Of a stretch of 41,932 nucleotides of DNA, positions 24,380-32,772 are shown piece after piece; the stretch's first letter is position 1, and each line of letters starts with the position of its first letter. The position numbers and the translations under genes were made by a program. Below the pieces are notes generated by a model, which was given only the letters and a program-made list of their open reading frames with translations, had not been told where the DNA came from and ran no database searches. This stretch comes from Capnocytophaga sp. (GTDB taxonomy: Bacteria > Bacteroidota > Bacteroidia > Flavobacteriales > Flavobacteriaceae), in assembly GCA_030530525.1 (NCBI GenBank), contig JAUMUT010000017.1, positions 1 to 41,932 of the forward strand, given 5' to 3'.

Positions 24380-26482
24380 TTAACTAATATAATTCCAAAT
24401 TCCTTTACTTTTTTTGAGTTGCTCTAAGGTATAAGCAATATTTTGATGTTCTTGCTTGGTTAGGTTTGGGTCTATTTTCATAAGGTCAATAGCATAACTA
24501 CGGGCAACCTTCAAAATATCGCTATCTTTCACTATATCAGCGATTTTCAAGTTAAGAACTCCACTTTGTCGCGTTCCCATAAGGTCGCCAGGACCACGCA
24601 ATTTCAAATCTACTTCTGCTATTTGGAAACCATCATTGGTAGCCACCATTGTTTCCATTCGGGTACGGCTATCGCTACTGAGCTTCATATCGGTTACCAA
24701 AACGCAATAACTTTGCTCTGCCCCTCGCCCTACTCTACCGCGCAATTGATGTAGTTGCGAAAGCCCAAAACGCTCGGCACTTTCTATTATCATCACCGAT
24801 GCATTAGGAACATTTACGCCTACTTCAATAACGGTTGTAGCGACCATTATTTGTGCTTTTCCTTCTATAAAACGTTGCATTTCTGCATCTTTTTCGGCTG
24901 GTTTCATTTGCCCGTGTACCATTGCTATTTGGTATTTTGGCAATGGAAAAGCTGCTACAAGTTGTTCAAATCCGTATGCTAAGTTTTTATAATCCAACAC
25001 TTTAGATTCTTCTATAAGTGGATACACTACATACACTTGTCGCCCTTTTTCTATTTCATTATAAATGAATTGATATATTTTGGAACGATTGGTGTCGTAC
25101 AAATGAAGGGTTTTTATCGGTTTTCGTCCTGGCGGAAGTTCATCAATAACAGAAACGTCCAAATCTCCATACAAACTCATCGCCAAAGTACGCGGAATAG
25201 GCGTTGCTGACATTACCAAAATATGTGGTGGAATGGTGTTTTTTTTCCAAAGTTTGGAGCGTTGTTCTACCCCAAACCGATGTTGTTCATCAATTACTGC
25301 AAGCCCTAAATTATGGAATTGTACTTTGTCTTCTAAAACGGCGTGCGTACCTATAAGTATCTGTAAATCACCACTTTCTAATTTTTTATGAATTTCTCTT
25401 CGCTCTTTTATTTTGGTAGAGCCAGTGAGTAACGCTACTTTTATATTCATATTTTTTAACAAATCCAAAATGCTATGAAAATGCTGAGTCGCTAAAATTT
25501 CAGTAGGTGCGATTAAACAGGCTTGAAAAGAATTATCTAACGCAAAAAGCATACTAATAAGTGCAACAATCGTCTTTCCTGCGCCTACATCGCCTTGCAA
25601 AAGTCGGTTCATTTGCGCTCCAATTCCTATATCGTTTCGGATTTCTTTAATTACTCGTTTTTGAGCATTTGTTAAAGGGAAAGGTAAAAATTTATGATAA
25701 AAATCATTAAAATAATCTCCAACTTTTTCAAAACGAAATCCTTTTATTCTCTTATTTAATAGATTTTTTTGAACTAATTGTATTTGAATATAAAAAAGTT
25801 CTTCCAGCTTTAACCGAAATTGTGCCTTAGCTAAAAACTCCTGATTTTGAGGAAAATGAATATTAAAAATTGCTTCTCCTTTGGATAATAATTTAAGATT
25901 TTCTAAAATTTCAACAGGCAAAGTTTCATAAAAAATATTTCCCGTTTCGGTAAAAAGTGTTTCTATTAATTTTCGGAAAAATTTATTTGTAATTCCTCTT
26001 TTTGTTAATTTTTCAGAAGAAGGATAAATCGGTTGAATATTTCCGAACAAATTACGTTCGTGGTCTTCCAGAGTTTCCATCTCAGGATGTGGCATAGAAG
26101 GCGTTCCGTTGAAAAAATTACATCTCCCAAAAATGACATAAGGCACATTCAATAACAAATGTTCTTTTATCCACTGAGTTGGGCGAAACCACACCAAGTC
26201 CATCGTATTATCACCATCAGAAAAAGTAGCCATTAAACGATTTTGAGCTTTCGTTTTTCCTTCTACCATTCGGATATTAATTATTTTACCAACAAGCTGA
26301 ACTTCGGTATTATTTAGCGATAATTCACTTATTTTATAGTATTTTGTTCTATCAATATAACGATTAGGGAACAAATGTACCAAGTCCTGATATGTTTTTA
26401 TACCCAATTCACTTTTTAAAAGTTCGGCTCGTTGTGTGCCTACTCCTTTGAGATATTCTATTGGGGTGAGTAATTTATCCAT
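24380..26482 (-). CDS. recG: ATP-dependent DNA helicase RecG
   Basis: RecG remodels stalled replication forks and branch-migrates recombination intermediates. The 700-residue protein shows the wedge/OB domain (about 55-160), motif I LLQGDVGAGKT, motif II DEQH followed by RFGVEQR, motif III MSATPIPRTLA, and the C-terminal helicase lobe with VATTVIEVGVNVPNA and the QLHQLRGRVGRG motif. The TRG motif region follows (DLKLRGPGDLMGTRQSG). Length and order are normal. The -7 element TATTTTTG at 26550-26543 stands about 60 bases upstream. The downstream AddB-like gene forms an operon with it. Confidence 0.97.
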   Translation of the reverse strand: MDKLLTPIEYLKGVGTQRAELLKSELGIKTYQDLVHLFPNRYIDRTKYYKISELSLNNTEVQLVGKIINIRMVEGKTKAQNRLMATFSDGDNTMDLVWFRPTQWIKEHLLLNVPYVIFGRCNFFNGTPSMPHPEMETLEDHERNLFGNIQPIYPSSEKLTKRGITNKFFRKLIETLFTETGNIFYETLPVEILENLKLLSKGEAIFNIHFPQNQEFLAKAQFRLKLEELFYIQIQLVQKNLLNKRIKGFRFEKVGDYFNDFYHKFLPFPLTNAQKRVIKEIRNDIGIGAQMNRLLQGDVGAGKTIVALISMLFALDNSFQACLIAPTEILATQHFHSILDLLKNMNIKVALLTGSTKIKERREIHKKLESGDLQILIGTHAVLEDKVQFHNLGLAVIDEQHRFGVEQRSKLWKKNTIPPHILVMSATPIPRTLAMSLYGDLDVSVIDELPPGRKPIKTLHLYDTNRSKIYQFIYNEIEKGRQVYVVYPLIEESKVLDYKNLAYGFEQLVAAFPLPKYQIAMVHGQMKPAEKDAEMQRFIEGKAQIMVATTVIEVGVNVPNASVMIIESAERFGLSQLHQLRGRVGRGAEQSYCVLVTDMKLSSDSRTRMETMVATNDGFQIAEVDLKLRGPGDLMGTRQSGVLNLKIADIVKDSDILKVARSYAIDLMKIDPNLTKQEHQNIAYTLEQLKKSKGIWNYIS

Positions 26483-26542
26483 ATAAAAGACTTATTTTCA
26501 GTATATTATAAAATAATTTTAGTTAAATACTTTTTAAAGTAG

Positions 26543-26550
26543 CAAAAATA
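26543..26550 (-). promoter_or_regulatory. -7 promoter element of recG
   Basis: TATTTTTG on the minus strand, matching TAnnTTTG, about 60 bases before the recG start. Confidence 0.4.
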
Positions 26551-26597
26551 ATAAAAATATTAATATTATGAAAGAAGAATTTTGTTATTTTGATACA

Positions 26598-26632
26598 AAA
26601 AGACCTCTAACTAAGTAAGTTAGAGGTCTTTT
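26598..26632 (-). terminator. Terminator after the TPR-SUKH-SUFU gene
   Basis: A 15-bp perfect stem (26598-26612 aaaagacctctaact with 26618-26632) and a 5-base loop, one of the strongest hairpins here. It lies 20 bases after the stop at 26652. Confidence 0.9.
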
Positions 26633-26651
26633 ATAATAAGAAATAATAAAA

Positions 26652-28781
26652 CTATGAACCACAATTAATAAATAACAAAGGCGTTCCGTCTTCTTCATAG
26701 CCTTCAATATCAAATCCTTCAAAGAAAATATGATCGCCTAATTCTTTACTAGCCAATGTATTATGAATCATCCAAAGTAATTCTATTGCTCCAAATGAAG
26801 AATTGTCACCAGAGAGAAGCTCCGCTACAATAATCGCTTGATAAAGCCCATCTTCATCAGGTTCTTCTTCAAAAATATTTTCATTGGCTAATATTTCGTA
26901 CTCCAATAAATCTTTACGACTTTTTATCCACGCTTCGTACATTATTTTCACTTTTCCTGTTCTAAAAACAGTTGAAAATGGATTAAAATTAGACAAATCA
27001 TTGCCTAAATCTCTATTATAATTTTGAACATTATCCCAAAAAATCATCAATCCTGGGAAATATTCTTGGGTAAAAGCCCAACCAATACTATCCAAAACGT
27101 TAGTATTTTGTATAGGTTCAAAATTTTCACATACATTTTTACGTTGTACATCTACCACTGGCGGATAAGGAATTTCATTTTCAGAAAATAACTCCAACAA
27201 TGCCCCACTATCATTTTCCAATTTATACAACATTTCTTGCTCATAAAGAGGAACTAAAGTATAAAATTGTACTTTTTTCCCTGTTGGTAGTGTTACTTCG
27301 GCATCTTTCTCTTTGGTATTATCATCCGTTGCTATAAGAAGCAAACAACTAAAATTAGTGCCTTCCAAAGGCTCACCTGTTGGTATTGTATGCCCCCAGC
27401 CAAGAAATGTATTCTGCTCTATTGGCAATCGAGAAAGAATTTTGAGCCAGCGAATAGGCCAATAATCTTTTTCGTCTTCGCTTTTTACATTCCAAGTAGG
27501 CGGAAGATGTATCATTAATTCTGCATTCGGACTACTAACGAAGTTTTCAGGAATATTCATATCATACGCTCCCATTCCCCCTGTTACTAAGGTATAATAA
27601 TTTCTCTCCGCAGTAGGCTCTATCACATAAATATCACAATGAATATCTGGGGAAACCAATTCGTGAAAAACATTTTCAAATTTCCCAAAATGTGTATTTA
27701 TATAACTCTCCAATGTTTCTCTTTCCTCTTCTGTATAATACGATGGTGCAAATTGTCCTTTATCTACAAATTCAAACGCATTATTTTCTTCAGAATACAC
27801 CATTCCTTCCGAATGAAGCCCATTTATACACGAAGAAAGCCACGAAGAAAGCCCATTAAGAACATAACTTACCTCATATTCTTCTATATTTTTATTGGGA
27901 GTTACCCCTATAAGTTGCCCATATATTCCGTCTTCATCATTATCATAATCAAAACACAAATAACTTTCTACCCTATCCCCTTCTTTTTGTACCATAAAAG
28001 GAATCCATTTTCGGCTAAATAGCTGATTTTTTATTTCTCCTTCATCTACAAAATTCTCTTCGGACATTTGTATTTTTTGCCAATCTTTGCCAAAATTTTC
28101 TTCTACAAAATCTAATATTTCTTGCTGATATTTTTCTATTTCAGAAAGGGAAACAAAATACTGAACAGGGAATACAAAAGGAGCATTTTCCGTTTGTCCG
28201 CTAAATGTTTTATGTAATTGATGGAAAGTATCTGGCAAAGAAAAGCCTAAACGTTGCTCTAACGCTTCTATTTCTTGCGTAGCCACTGGTTTTCCTAAAC
28301 GCTCTGCCATATGAGGAGCTACATTTTTTACAGATTCAACAAAATCTTCCAAAATAAACTCTACCCCTCCTATTCCACCTTCTTCTACTTCTTTTGGTGA
28401 TATACCTTTTTCTTCGGCTACTTTTATATAATATAATAATTCTTGTGTTCCACTAAGAGAAAGTGCCTGTTCTAAGTGCTTTTTTGCTTGCGGAATATCA
28501 TTAAGATGATAATAAGAATATCCTATACGATAATTCCAGCTTTCTGTATCTCCTATTTCTTCTTCTAAATATTTAAAAACCTCTATTGCTTTACGCAAAT
28601 ATTCCTGATTTTTTTCTGTATTATCTAGCCAATACAAATTATTATATGCTCTTCCTAATTCACTAAGAACAGCAGTTGTTTTATGTTGGTGTGGCAATTT
28701 TTCTATAAAATCAACGATAGCTTGCACGTGGTCATCCTCGTCCCATTTATCTATCTTTGCTAAAATTTGTTGCTCTGTCAT
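26652..28781 (-). CDS. TPR - SMI1/KNR4 (SUKH) - suppressor-of-fused (SUFU) fusion protein
   Basis: A 709-residue soluble acidic protein with four parts. Residues 35-125 are TPR-like helices (SWNYRIGYSYYHLNDIPQAKK). Residues about 168-320 look like a SUKH/Knr4 domain (IEALEQRLGFSLPDTFHQLH, then YLCFDYDNDEDG). Residues about 355-550 carry the SUFU signature (HELVSPDIHCDIYVIEPT then ERNYYTLVTGGMGAYDM). Residues 560-709 are a further domain I do not recognise. SUKH and SUFU domains are both known as immunity modules against polymorphic toxins, but they also occur in housekeeping-like proteins, and no toxin is adjacent. The gene lies 70 bases after the SRP RNA on the same strand; I found no clear promoter of its own and it ends at a strong terminator. 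Confidence 0.75.
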   Translation of the reverse strand: MTEQQILAKIDKWDEDDHVQAIVDFIEKLPHQHKTTAVLSELGRAYNNLYWLDNTEKNQEYLRKAIEVFKYLEEEIGDTESWNYRIGYSYYHLNDIPQAKKHLEQALSLSGTQELLYYIKVAEEKGISPKEVEEGGIGGVEFILEDFVESVKNVAPHMAERLGKPVATQEIEALEQRLGFSLPDTFHQLHKTFSGQTENAPFVFPVQYFVSLSEIEKYQQEILDFVEENFGKDWQKIQMSEENFVDEGEIKNQLFSRKWIPFMVQKEGDRVESYLCFDYDNDEDGIYGQLIGVTPNKNIEEYEVSYVLNGLSSWLSSCINGLHSEGMVYSEENNAFEFVDKGQFAPSYYTEEERETLESYINTHFGKFENVFHELVSPDIHCDIYVIEPTAERNYYTLVTGGMGAYDMNIPENFVSSPNAELMIHLPPTWNVKSEDEKDYWPIRWLKILSRLPIEQNTFLGWGHTIPTGEPLEGTNFSCLLLIATDDNTKEKDAEVTLPTGKKVQFYTLVPLYEQEMLYKLENDSGALLELFSENEIPYPPVVDVQRKNVCENFEPIQNTNVLDSIGWAFTQEYFPGLMIFWDNVQNYNRDLGNDLSNFNPFSTVFRTGKVKIMYEAWIKSRKDLLEYEILANENIFEEEPDEDGLYQAIIVAELLSGDNSSFGAIELLWMIHNTLASKELGDHIFFEGFDIEGYEEDGTPLLFINCGS

Positions 28782-28850
28782 ATTAAATTTAGTTTTTATT
28801 TAAGGAATTATTAAGGAAATTTTTGAAGGAAAGTATATAAAATAAAAAAA

Positions 28851-28944
28851 GGCAAGCTACCTACATCGCACCGCTACAACCTTATACCTTTGCTGCGTTC
28901 CCACCCTGGAGGATTCTAAGGGAGCTGGTCGTGTAGGACTTGCC
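28851..28944 (-). ncRNA. ffs: Signal recognition particle RNA (4.5S RNA, small bacterial type)
   Basis: The minus strand, 94 bases, folds as a single long hairpin: 5' GGCAAGTCCTACA pairs with 3' TGTAGGTAGCTTGCC. The apical part carries the conserved SRP helix 8 sequence CCAGGGTGGGAACGCAGCAAAGG with a GGAA tetraloop and the AGCA internal loop that bind Ffh, comparable to E. coli GTCCGGAAGGAAGCAGCC. A run of seven T's follows the 3' end (28850-28844). A two-box promoter ends 6 bases before the predicted 5' end. It guides membrane proteins to the translocon with Ffh. Confidence 0.92.
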
Positions 28945-28949
28945 GAGTG

Positions 28950-28979
28950 CAAAGGTACGAAAAAAATATAACATTGCAA
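28950..28979 (-). promoter_or_regulatory. Promoter of the SRP RNA gene
   Basis: Minus strand: TTG (28979-28977), 19-base spacer, TACCTTTG (28957-28950). The predicted RNA begins 6 bases downstream, as expected for a -7 element. Confidence 0.75.
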
Positions 28980-29111
28980 GTATTTTTCAATTTTTTTTAT
29001 CACTTTTTTTACAACAAATAAAACACTTATTATAACTAACTGAAAATTAAAGTTTTATAAAATAAAAAAATAGATTTTCACAAAAAATTAGTGAATATAA
29101 ATAAAATGTTT

Positions 29112-29119
29112 TAATTTTG
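29112..29119 (+). promoter_or_regulatory. -7 promoter element of apt
   Basis: TAATTTTG on the plus strand, 40 bases before the ATG at 29160. Confidence 0.45.
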
Positions 29120-29159
29120 CCGAAAATTTTAATCTTATTTTTACAAAAAAATATTGAAA

Positions 29160-29681
29160 ATGAGCAATATACAAATTGAATCGTTTATTAGAGATATTCC
29201 TGATTTTCCTAAAAAAGGAATTATTTTTAAAGACATTACTCCATTATTATTAAATCCTGAAGCTACCAAAGTAGCTATAAATTTGTTCTTGGAGCAATTA
29301 GGAAATGTTAAAATAGATAAAGTAGTAGGGACGGAAAGTAGAGGTTTTCTTTTCGGAATATTATTGGCTCAGGCACTAAATGTAGGCTTTATTCCCGTGA
29401 GAAAATTAGGAAAATTACCTGCCGAAACTATTTCTGAAACTTACGCTCTTGAATACGGAACAGACCAATTAGAAATCCACACCGATGCCGTAAAAAAAGG
29501 GGAAAATATCCTTATCCACGATGATGTACTTGCCACAGGCGGAACTGCTTTGGCTACCGCAAAATTGATAGAACGTTTGGGCGGAAATATCGTTCAATTT
29601 AGTTTTTTAATGGAACTTTCCTTCCTTAACGGACGAGAAAAACTAAATTCTTACAAAGTAGATACTCTTTTAAAATATTAG
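29160..29681 (+). CDS. apt: Adenine phosphoribosyltransferase
   Basis: Salvages adenine to AMP with PRPP in the cytosol. The protein has IESFIRDIPDFPKKGIIFKDITPLL at the N-terminus, VVGTESRGFLFG, FIPVRKLGKLP, and the PRPP-binding loop LIHDDVLATGGTA, all typical of Apt. I chose the ATG at 29160 rather than the TTG at 29154, because an ATG two codons later gives the usual N-terminus; this yields 173 residues, the family's normal size. The gene stands alone and ends at its own hairpin, followed by a convergent terminator. Confidence 0.96.
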   Translation: MSNIQIESFIRDIPDFPKKGIIFKDITPLLLNPEATKVAINLFLEQLGNVKIDKVVGTESRGFLFGILLAQALNVGFIPVRKLGKLPAETISETYALEYGTDQLEIHTDAVKKGENILIHDDVLATGGTALATAKLIERLGGNIVQFSFLMELSFLNGREKLNSYKVDTLLKY

Positions 29682-29704
29682 TTTTTCATTAACTAAATTT
29701 AACT

Positions 29705-29730
29705 AAGGCAATAGAGTTTTCTATTGCTTT
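29705..29730 (+). terminator. Terminator after apt
   Basis: A stem of about 10 bp (29705-29714 with 29721-29730, core gcaatag/ctattgc, one G-T pair) and a 6-base loop, then TTTTT. Confidence 0.75.
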
Positions 29731-29745
29731 TTTTATCGATAATAA

Positions 29746-29774
29746 AAAAAGGTTACCCAATAAGTAACCTTTTT
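29746..29774 (-). terminator. Terminator after hemD
   Basis: An 11-bp perfect stem (29746-29756 aaaaaggttac with 29764-29774) and a 7-base loop. T-run on the minus strand. It lies 45 bases after the hemD stop. Confidence 0.78.
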
Positions 29775-29818
29775 CAAACATTAAAAAATAAAAATATGAA
29801 AAAATATGAAAAATTATT

Positions 29819-30565
29819 CTATGATTTTTTGTTTGTTTTTTCTAAATATTTTTCAAGAGCCATTGTCATAGATGGCGTTTCAGGAAGCGGAGCTTGTATA
29901 TCTATCTTTAATCCTGCTTCTTCGGCTACTTTTAAAGTAGATGCTCCAAACACTGCAATTCTTGTTTTTTCTTGTTTAAAATCAGGAAAATTTTTATACA
30001 AAGACTCTACTCCTGCTGGACTAAATAGCGCAATAACATCATAAGTAGTGTCTTTCAAATCAGAAATATCAGAATGTACTGTTTTATAGAAAATAGCTCT
30101 ACTCCATTTGATTTTCAAATCATTAAGAGATTTTTCTATCGCTGGGCTTAACACCTCAGAGGTAGGAAATAAATAATTCTCTTCCTTATGCTTTTTTATA
30201 GACGGAATAAGGTCTGTAAAATCTTTTTTACCTACATAAATTTTTCTTTTTCTGTAAGTTATATATTTTTGTAGATAAAAAGCTACTGCTTCGGATAAGC
30301 AAAAATAACGCATTGTATCAGGTACTTTGAAGCGCATTTCTTCTGCTACTCGAAAAAAATGATCCACTGCATTTCGGCTTGTCAAAATAATGGCAGTATG
30401 TTGGGTTAAATCAATTTTTTGTGAACGTAAATCTTTCCCTGTAACTCCTTGAACCTCAGTGAATGGCCTAAAATCTATTTTTACCTTATATTTATCTATT
30501 ATTTGGTGGTAAGGTGAGTTTTCAGACTGCTCAGGCTGAGATACCAAAATCGTTTTCACTTTCAT
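29819..30565 (-). CDS. hemD: Uroporphyrinogen-III synthase
   Basis: Closes and inverts ring D of hydroxymethylbilane to make uroporphyrinogen III in heme synthesis. The 248-residue protein has the two-domain alternating pattern of HemD: ILVSQPEQSENSPYHQ, TAIILTSRNAVDHFFRV, YLFPTSEVLSP, and TTYDVIALFSPAGVESLYKNF followed by RIAVFGASTLKVAEEAG. HemD is poorly conserved in general, but this set of motifs is convincing. It is the last gene of the galE-DUF4296-DUF4271-hemD cluster and starts 12 bases after the broken DUF4271 gene. DUF4271 next to hemD is a usual arrangement in this group as I recall it. Confidence 0.9.
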   Translation of the reverse strand: MKVKTILVSQPEQSENSPYHQIIDKYKVKIDFRPFTEVQGVTGKDLRSQKIDLTQHTAIILTSRNAVDHFFRVAEEMRFKVPDTMRYFCLSEAVAFYLQKYITYRKRKIYVGKKDFTDLIPSIKKHKEENYLFPTSEVLSPAIEKSLNDLKIKWSRAIFYKTVHSDISDLKDTTYDVIALFSPAGVESLYKNFPDFKQEKTRIAVFGASTLKVAEEAGLKIDIQAPLPETPSMTMALEKYLEKTNKKS

Positions 30566-30577
30566 AATGTCCTATAA

Positions 30578-30832
30578 TTATATTTTCATAATCCAATACC
30601 CTATAAGTAAATAAGGTGCTATTTCAAAGGTGCAAATATACAAAATAAAATAATATAAATAATTTTTTATCCAATTTTTATATAATTTTACAAAAGTAGA
30701 TAAGCCTAATAATTGTATAAAAAGAAAAATAGAGATTGCCAAATAGAACATATATTGCTGATTATCAAACCCATATATGATAATAAATAATAATAATGCC
30801 AATACAAAGCCTGCATAATTGGAATATGACAA
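30578..30832 (-). pseudogene. C-terminal part of a DUF4271 membrane protein, out of frame with its N-terminal part
   Basis: 84 residues with two to three membrane helices, opening MSYSNYAGFVLALLLF. In the same frame the bases before this ATG read IRL, so the natural sequence is ...FFIRLSYSNYAGF..., the stretch expected inside DUF4271 proteins. The N-terminal part (30835-31215) reaches the stop TAA at 30837-30835 because a T-run (30843-30839, five T's on the minus strand) is one base short for the frame to continue. Adding one T gives KYIFFIRLSYSNYAGF, a protein of about 212 residues. Independent translation from this ATG is possible but I think less likely. Confidence 0.7.
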
Positions 30833-30834
30833 CC

Positions 30835-31215
30835 TTATAAAAAGATATATTTTTGAAAAATTAGAAAAATTATCTTTAATAATATAAATATTGCTACCCC
30901 TATAAGAATGATATATTGCTTAGAAATAAAAAAATCTAACGGATTGAAATTTACATTTAAAATATTGACTATCAAATATAAAGCAATACTTAAAGCACCC
31001 CATTGAATCCATAAAAATAATAATGTAAAAATAGTATTAGATTTTTCTTTTTTTGCAAAAATTAACACATATTTACTATTTGTCAATAGTTTTAAAAATT
31101 CATTCAATTGGAAAATATGATACGATTTTACAAAGGTAAAAATTCCTAAAATAAGAATAAAAAACACAATAATCCAATCTTGTGAAGTATTTTGTAAGAA
31201 TGTCCAATTATTCAC
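30835..31215 (-). pseudogene. N-terminal part of a frameshifted DUF4271 membrane protein
   Basis: 126 residues with three to four transmembrane segments (DWIIVFFILILGIFTF, FLWIQWGALSIALYLIVNIL, ILIGVAIFILLKIIFL), ending QKYIFL before TAA. It is the first half of a flavobacterial DUF4271 inner-membrane protein of unknown function. The second half continues in another frame at 30832 (see that entry). The upstream DUF4296 gene ends 3 bases before this start and the hemD gene follows, so the reading-frame break sits inside an otherwise intact operon. Confidence 0.7.
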
Positions 31216-31218
31216 TTT

Positions 31219-31656
31219 TTATGGATTTAATTTTAAATTTTCAAGACTATCGATAACCTCTATATCTAATTTTTCTATATTTAGAAGTTCTTTTTCTGGT
31301 ATTTTAGTAGAATCTTTTAGGCTTAAAGACAATATACTATCTTCTTTTTGCAATCTAAGTTCTATTTTCTTTAAAATTTCCTGATATTCTTTCGGTTTGG
31401 AAGAATAAAAAGTAATATTTTCTACTAATTGTATGCTATCAATGCCGTTTTGCTCATAAATAATGCTTTTTACATCTATATAATGCTCTCCAATGTTATG
31501 ATTATCTATATTTTTAGTAGCATTAAGAATAGCAATATCGTATAAAACTTTTTCCATTTGTTCAGGAGTTAATAGCTTTTCAGGCTTTTTAACAATAGAA
31601 TCACACGATATTAAAAGAAAAATAACACTATATAAATAGAAAAAATAGAATTTCAT
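31219..31656 (-). CDS. DUF4296 domain-containing lipoprotein
   Basis: A 145-residue predicted lipoprotein: the signal MKFYFFYLYSVIFLLISC ends in a lipobox with Cys18. The mature part opens KPEKLLTPEQMEKVLYDIAI and then NIDNHNIGEHYIDVKSIIYEQNGIDSIQL, which is the DUF4296 core found in Bacteroidota. Function unknown. It starts 18 bases after galE and ends 3 bases before DUF4271, so it belongs to the same operon. Confidence 0.87.
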   Translation of the reverse strand: MKFYFFYLYSVIFLLISCDSIVKKPEKLLTPEQMEKVLYDIAILNATKNIDNHNIGEHYIDVKSIIYEQNGIDSIQLVENITFYSSKPKEYQEILKKIELRLQKEDSILSLSLKDSTKIPEKELLNIEKLDIEVIDSLENLKLNP

Positions 31657-31674
31657 TCTGTAATTTTAATATTT

Positions 31675-32697
31675 TTACTTATTTCGTACTTTTTGTTCCC
31701 ATTTCCAAGCGGATAACATTGCATCATCAAGAGAAGATAATGCTTTCCAACCCAATTCAGTATTTGCTTTATCAGTATTTGCATAGGCTGCAATTACATC
31801 TCCTGCTCGTTTTTCTAAAAATTTATAATTCAATTTTTTGCCAGACACTCGTTCAAAACTCTCAATAACTTCAAGGACAGAACTTCCTTTCCCTGTGCCT
31901 ATGTTAAAAATTTCATAATTTGATTTATTTTTCTTTTGTAAGATACGCTCCAATGCTACCACGTGGGCTTTTGCCAAATCCACCACGTGAATATAATCTC
32001 GAACGCAAGTTCCGTCATTGGTAGGGTAATCATTTCCAAAAACAGATAGGCATTCGTGCAAGCCTATTGCCGTTTGGGTAATAAATGGAACTAAATTTTG
32101 AGGAACGCCGATAGGCAACTCCCCTATTTCCGCAGACGGATGCGCCCCTATTGGGTTAAAATATCGCAAGGCAATAGCTTTAATCTGCGGAGTTACTCTA
32201 CACGTATCTGATATTATTTCTTCATCAATTTGCTTAGTATTTCCGTAAGGCGATTCCGCTTTTTTAGTAGGCGCATTTTCGCTAATAGGCAATTCATCAG
32301 CTTGTCCATACACCGTACAAGAGGAGCTAAATATAAAGCCTACATCTTGTTTTTTGCTCAAATTTTGAAGTAAATAAACCAAAGAAGAAATATTATTTTC
32401 ATAGTACAAAAGCGGTTTTTCCACACTTTCGCCAACCGCCTTAGAAGCTGCAAAATGAATTACTCCATCAATATCTGTATATTTTTCAAAAAATTCATTT
32501 ACTTTTTGTTTTTCACGTAAATCAATTTTCTCAAAAATAGGTTTTTCGCCCGTTATTTTTTCTATTCCGTCTAAAACTTCTATGGAAGAATTAGATAAAT
32601 TATCAATAATAACTACCTGATGTCCAGCTTGTTGTAATTCTACAACAGTATGAGAACCTATGAAGCCTAATCCTCCTGTTACTAAAACTTTTGCCAT
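31675..32697 (-). CDS. galE: UDP-glucose 4-epimerase
   Basis: Interconverts UDP-glucose and UDP-galactose, supplying galactose for surface polysaccharide. The 340-residue short-chain dehydrogenase has the NAD-binding GGLGFIGSHT (8-17), VVIIDNLSNSS, GVIHFAASKAVGES, the catalytic SSSCTVYG and YGNTKQIDEE (Tyr-x3-Lys), and LRYFNPIGAHPS. GalE-specific SVFGNDYPTNDGTCVRDYIHV is present. It heads a cluster that continues into DUF4296, DUF4271 and hemD with short gaps. The -7 element TACATTTG at 32730-32723 serves it. Confidence 0.96.
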   Translation of the reverse strand: MAKVLVTGGLGFIGSHTVVELQQAGHQVVIIDNLSNSSIEVLDGIEKITGEKPIFEKIDLREKQKVNEFFEKYTDIDGVIHFAASKAVGESVEKPLLYYENNISSLVYLLQNLSKKQDVGFIFSSSCTVYGQADELPISENAPTKKAESPYGNTKQIDEEIISDTCRVTPQIKAIALRYFNPIGAHPSAEIGELPIGVPQNLVPFITQTAIGLHECLSVFGNDYPTNDGTCVRDYIHVVDLAKAHVVALERILQKKNKSNYEIFNIGTGKGSSVLEVIESFERVSGKKLNYKFLEKRAGDVIAAYANTDKANTELGWKALSSLDDAMLSAWKWEQKVRNK

Positions 32698-32722
32698 TTT
32701 TATTTATTTTAGAAAGTTGGTG

Positions 32723-32730
32723 CAAATGTA
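32723..32730 (-). promoter_or_regulatory. -7 promoter element of the galE cluster
   Basis: TACATTTG on the minus strand, 25 bases before the galE ATG. Confidence 0.5.
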
Positions 32731-32772
32731 CAAAAAAAACTTTATTTTAACGTCTTTTTTAACTTTTAAAAC

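Noticed and set aside
27639-28022. 127-residue plus-strand ORF inside the SUKH-SUFU gene
   Set aside because: Antisense frame rich in Phe, Ile and Lys; no signal of a real gene.
28851-28944. Possible tRNA or tmRNA in the GC-richer block before the 709-residue gene
   Set aside because: The GGAA tetraloop with the AGCA internal loop and the single long hairpin identify it as SRP RNA instead.
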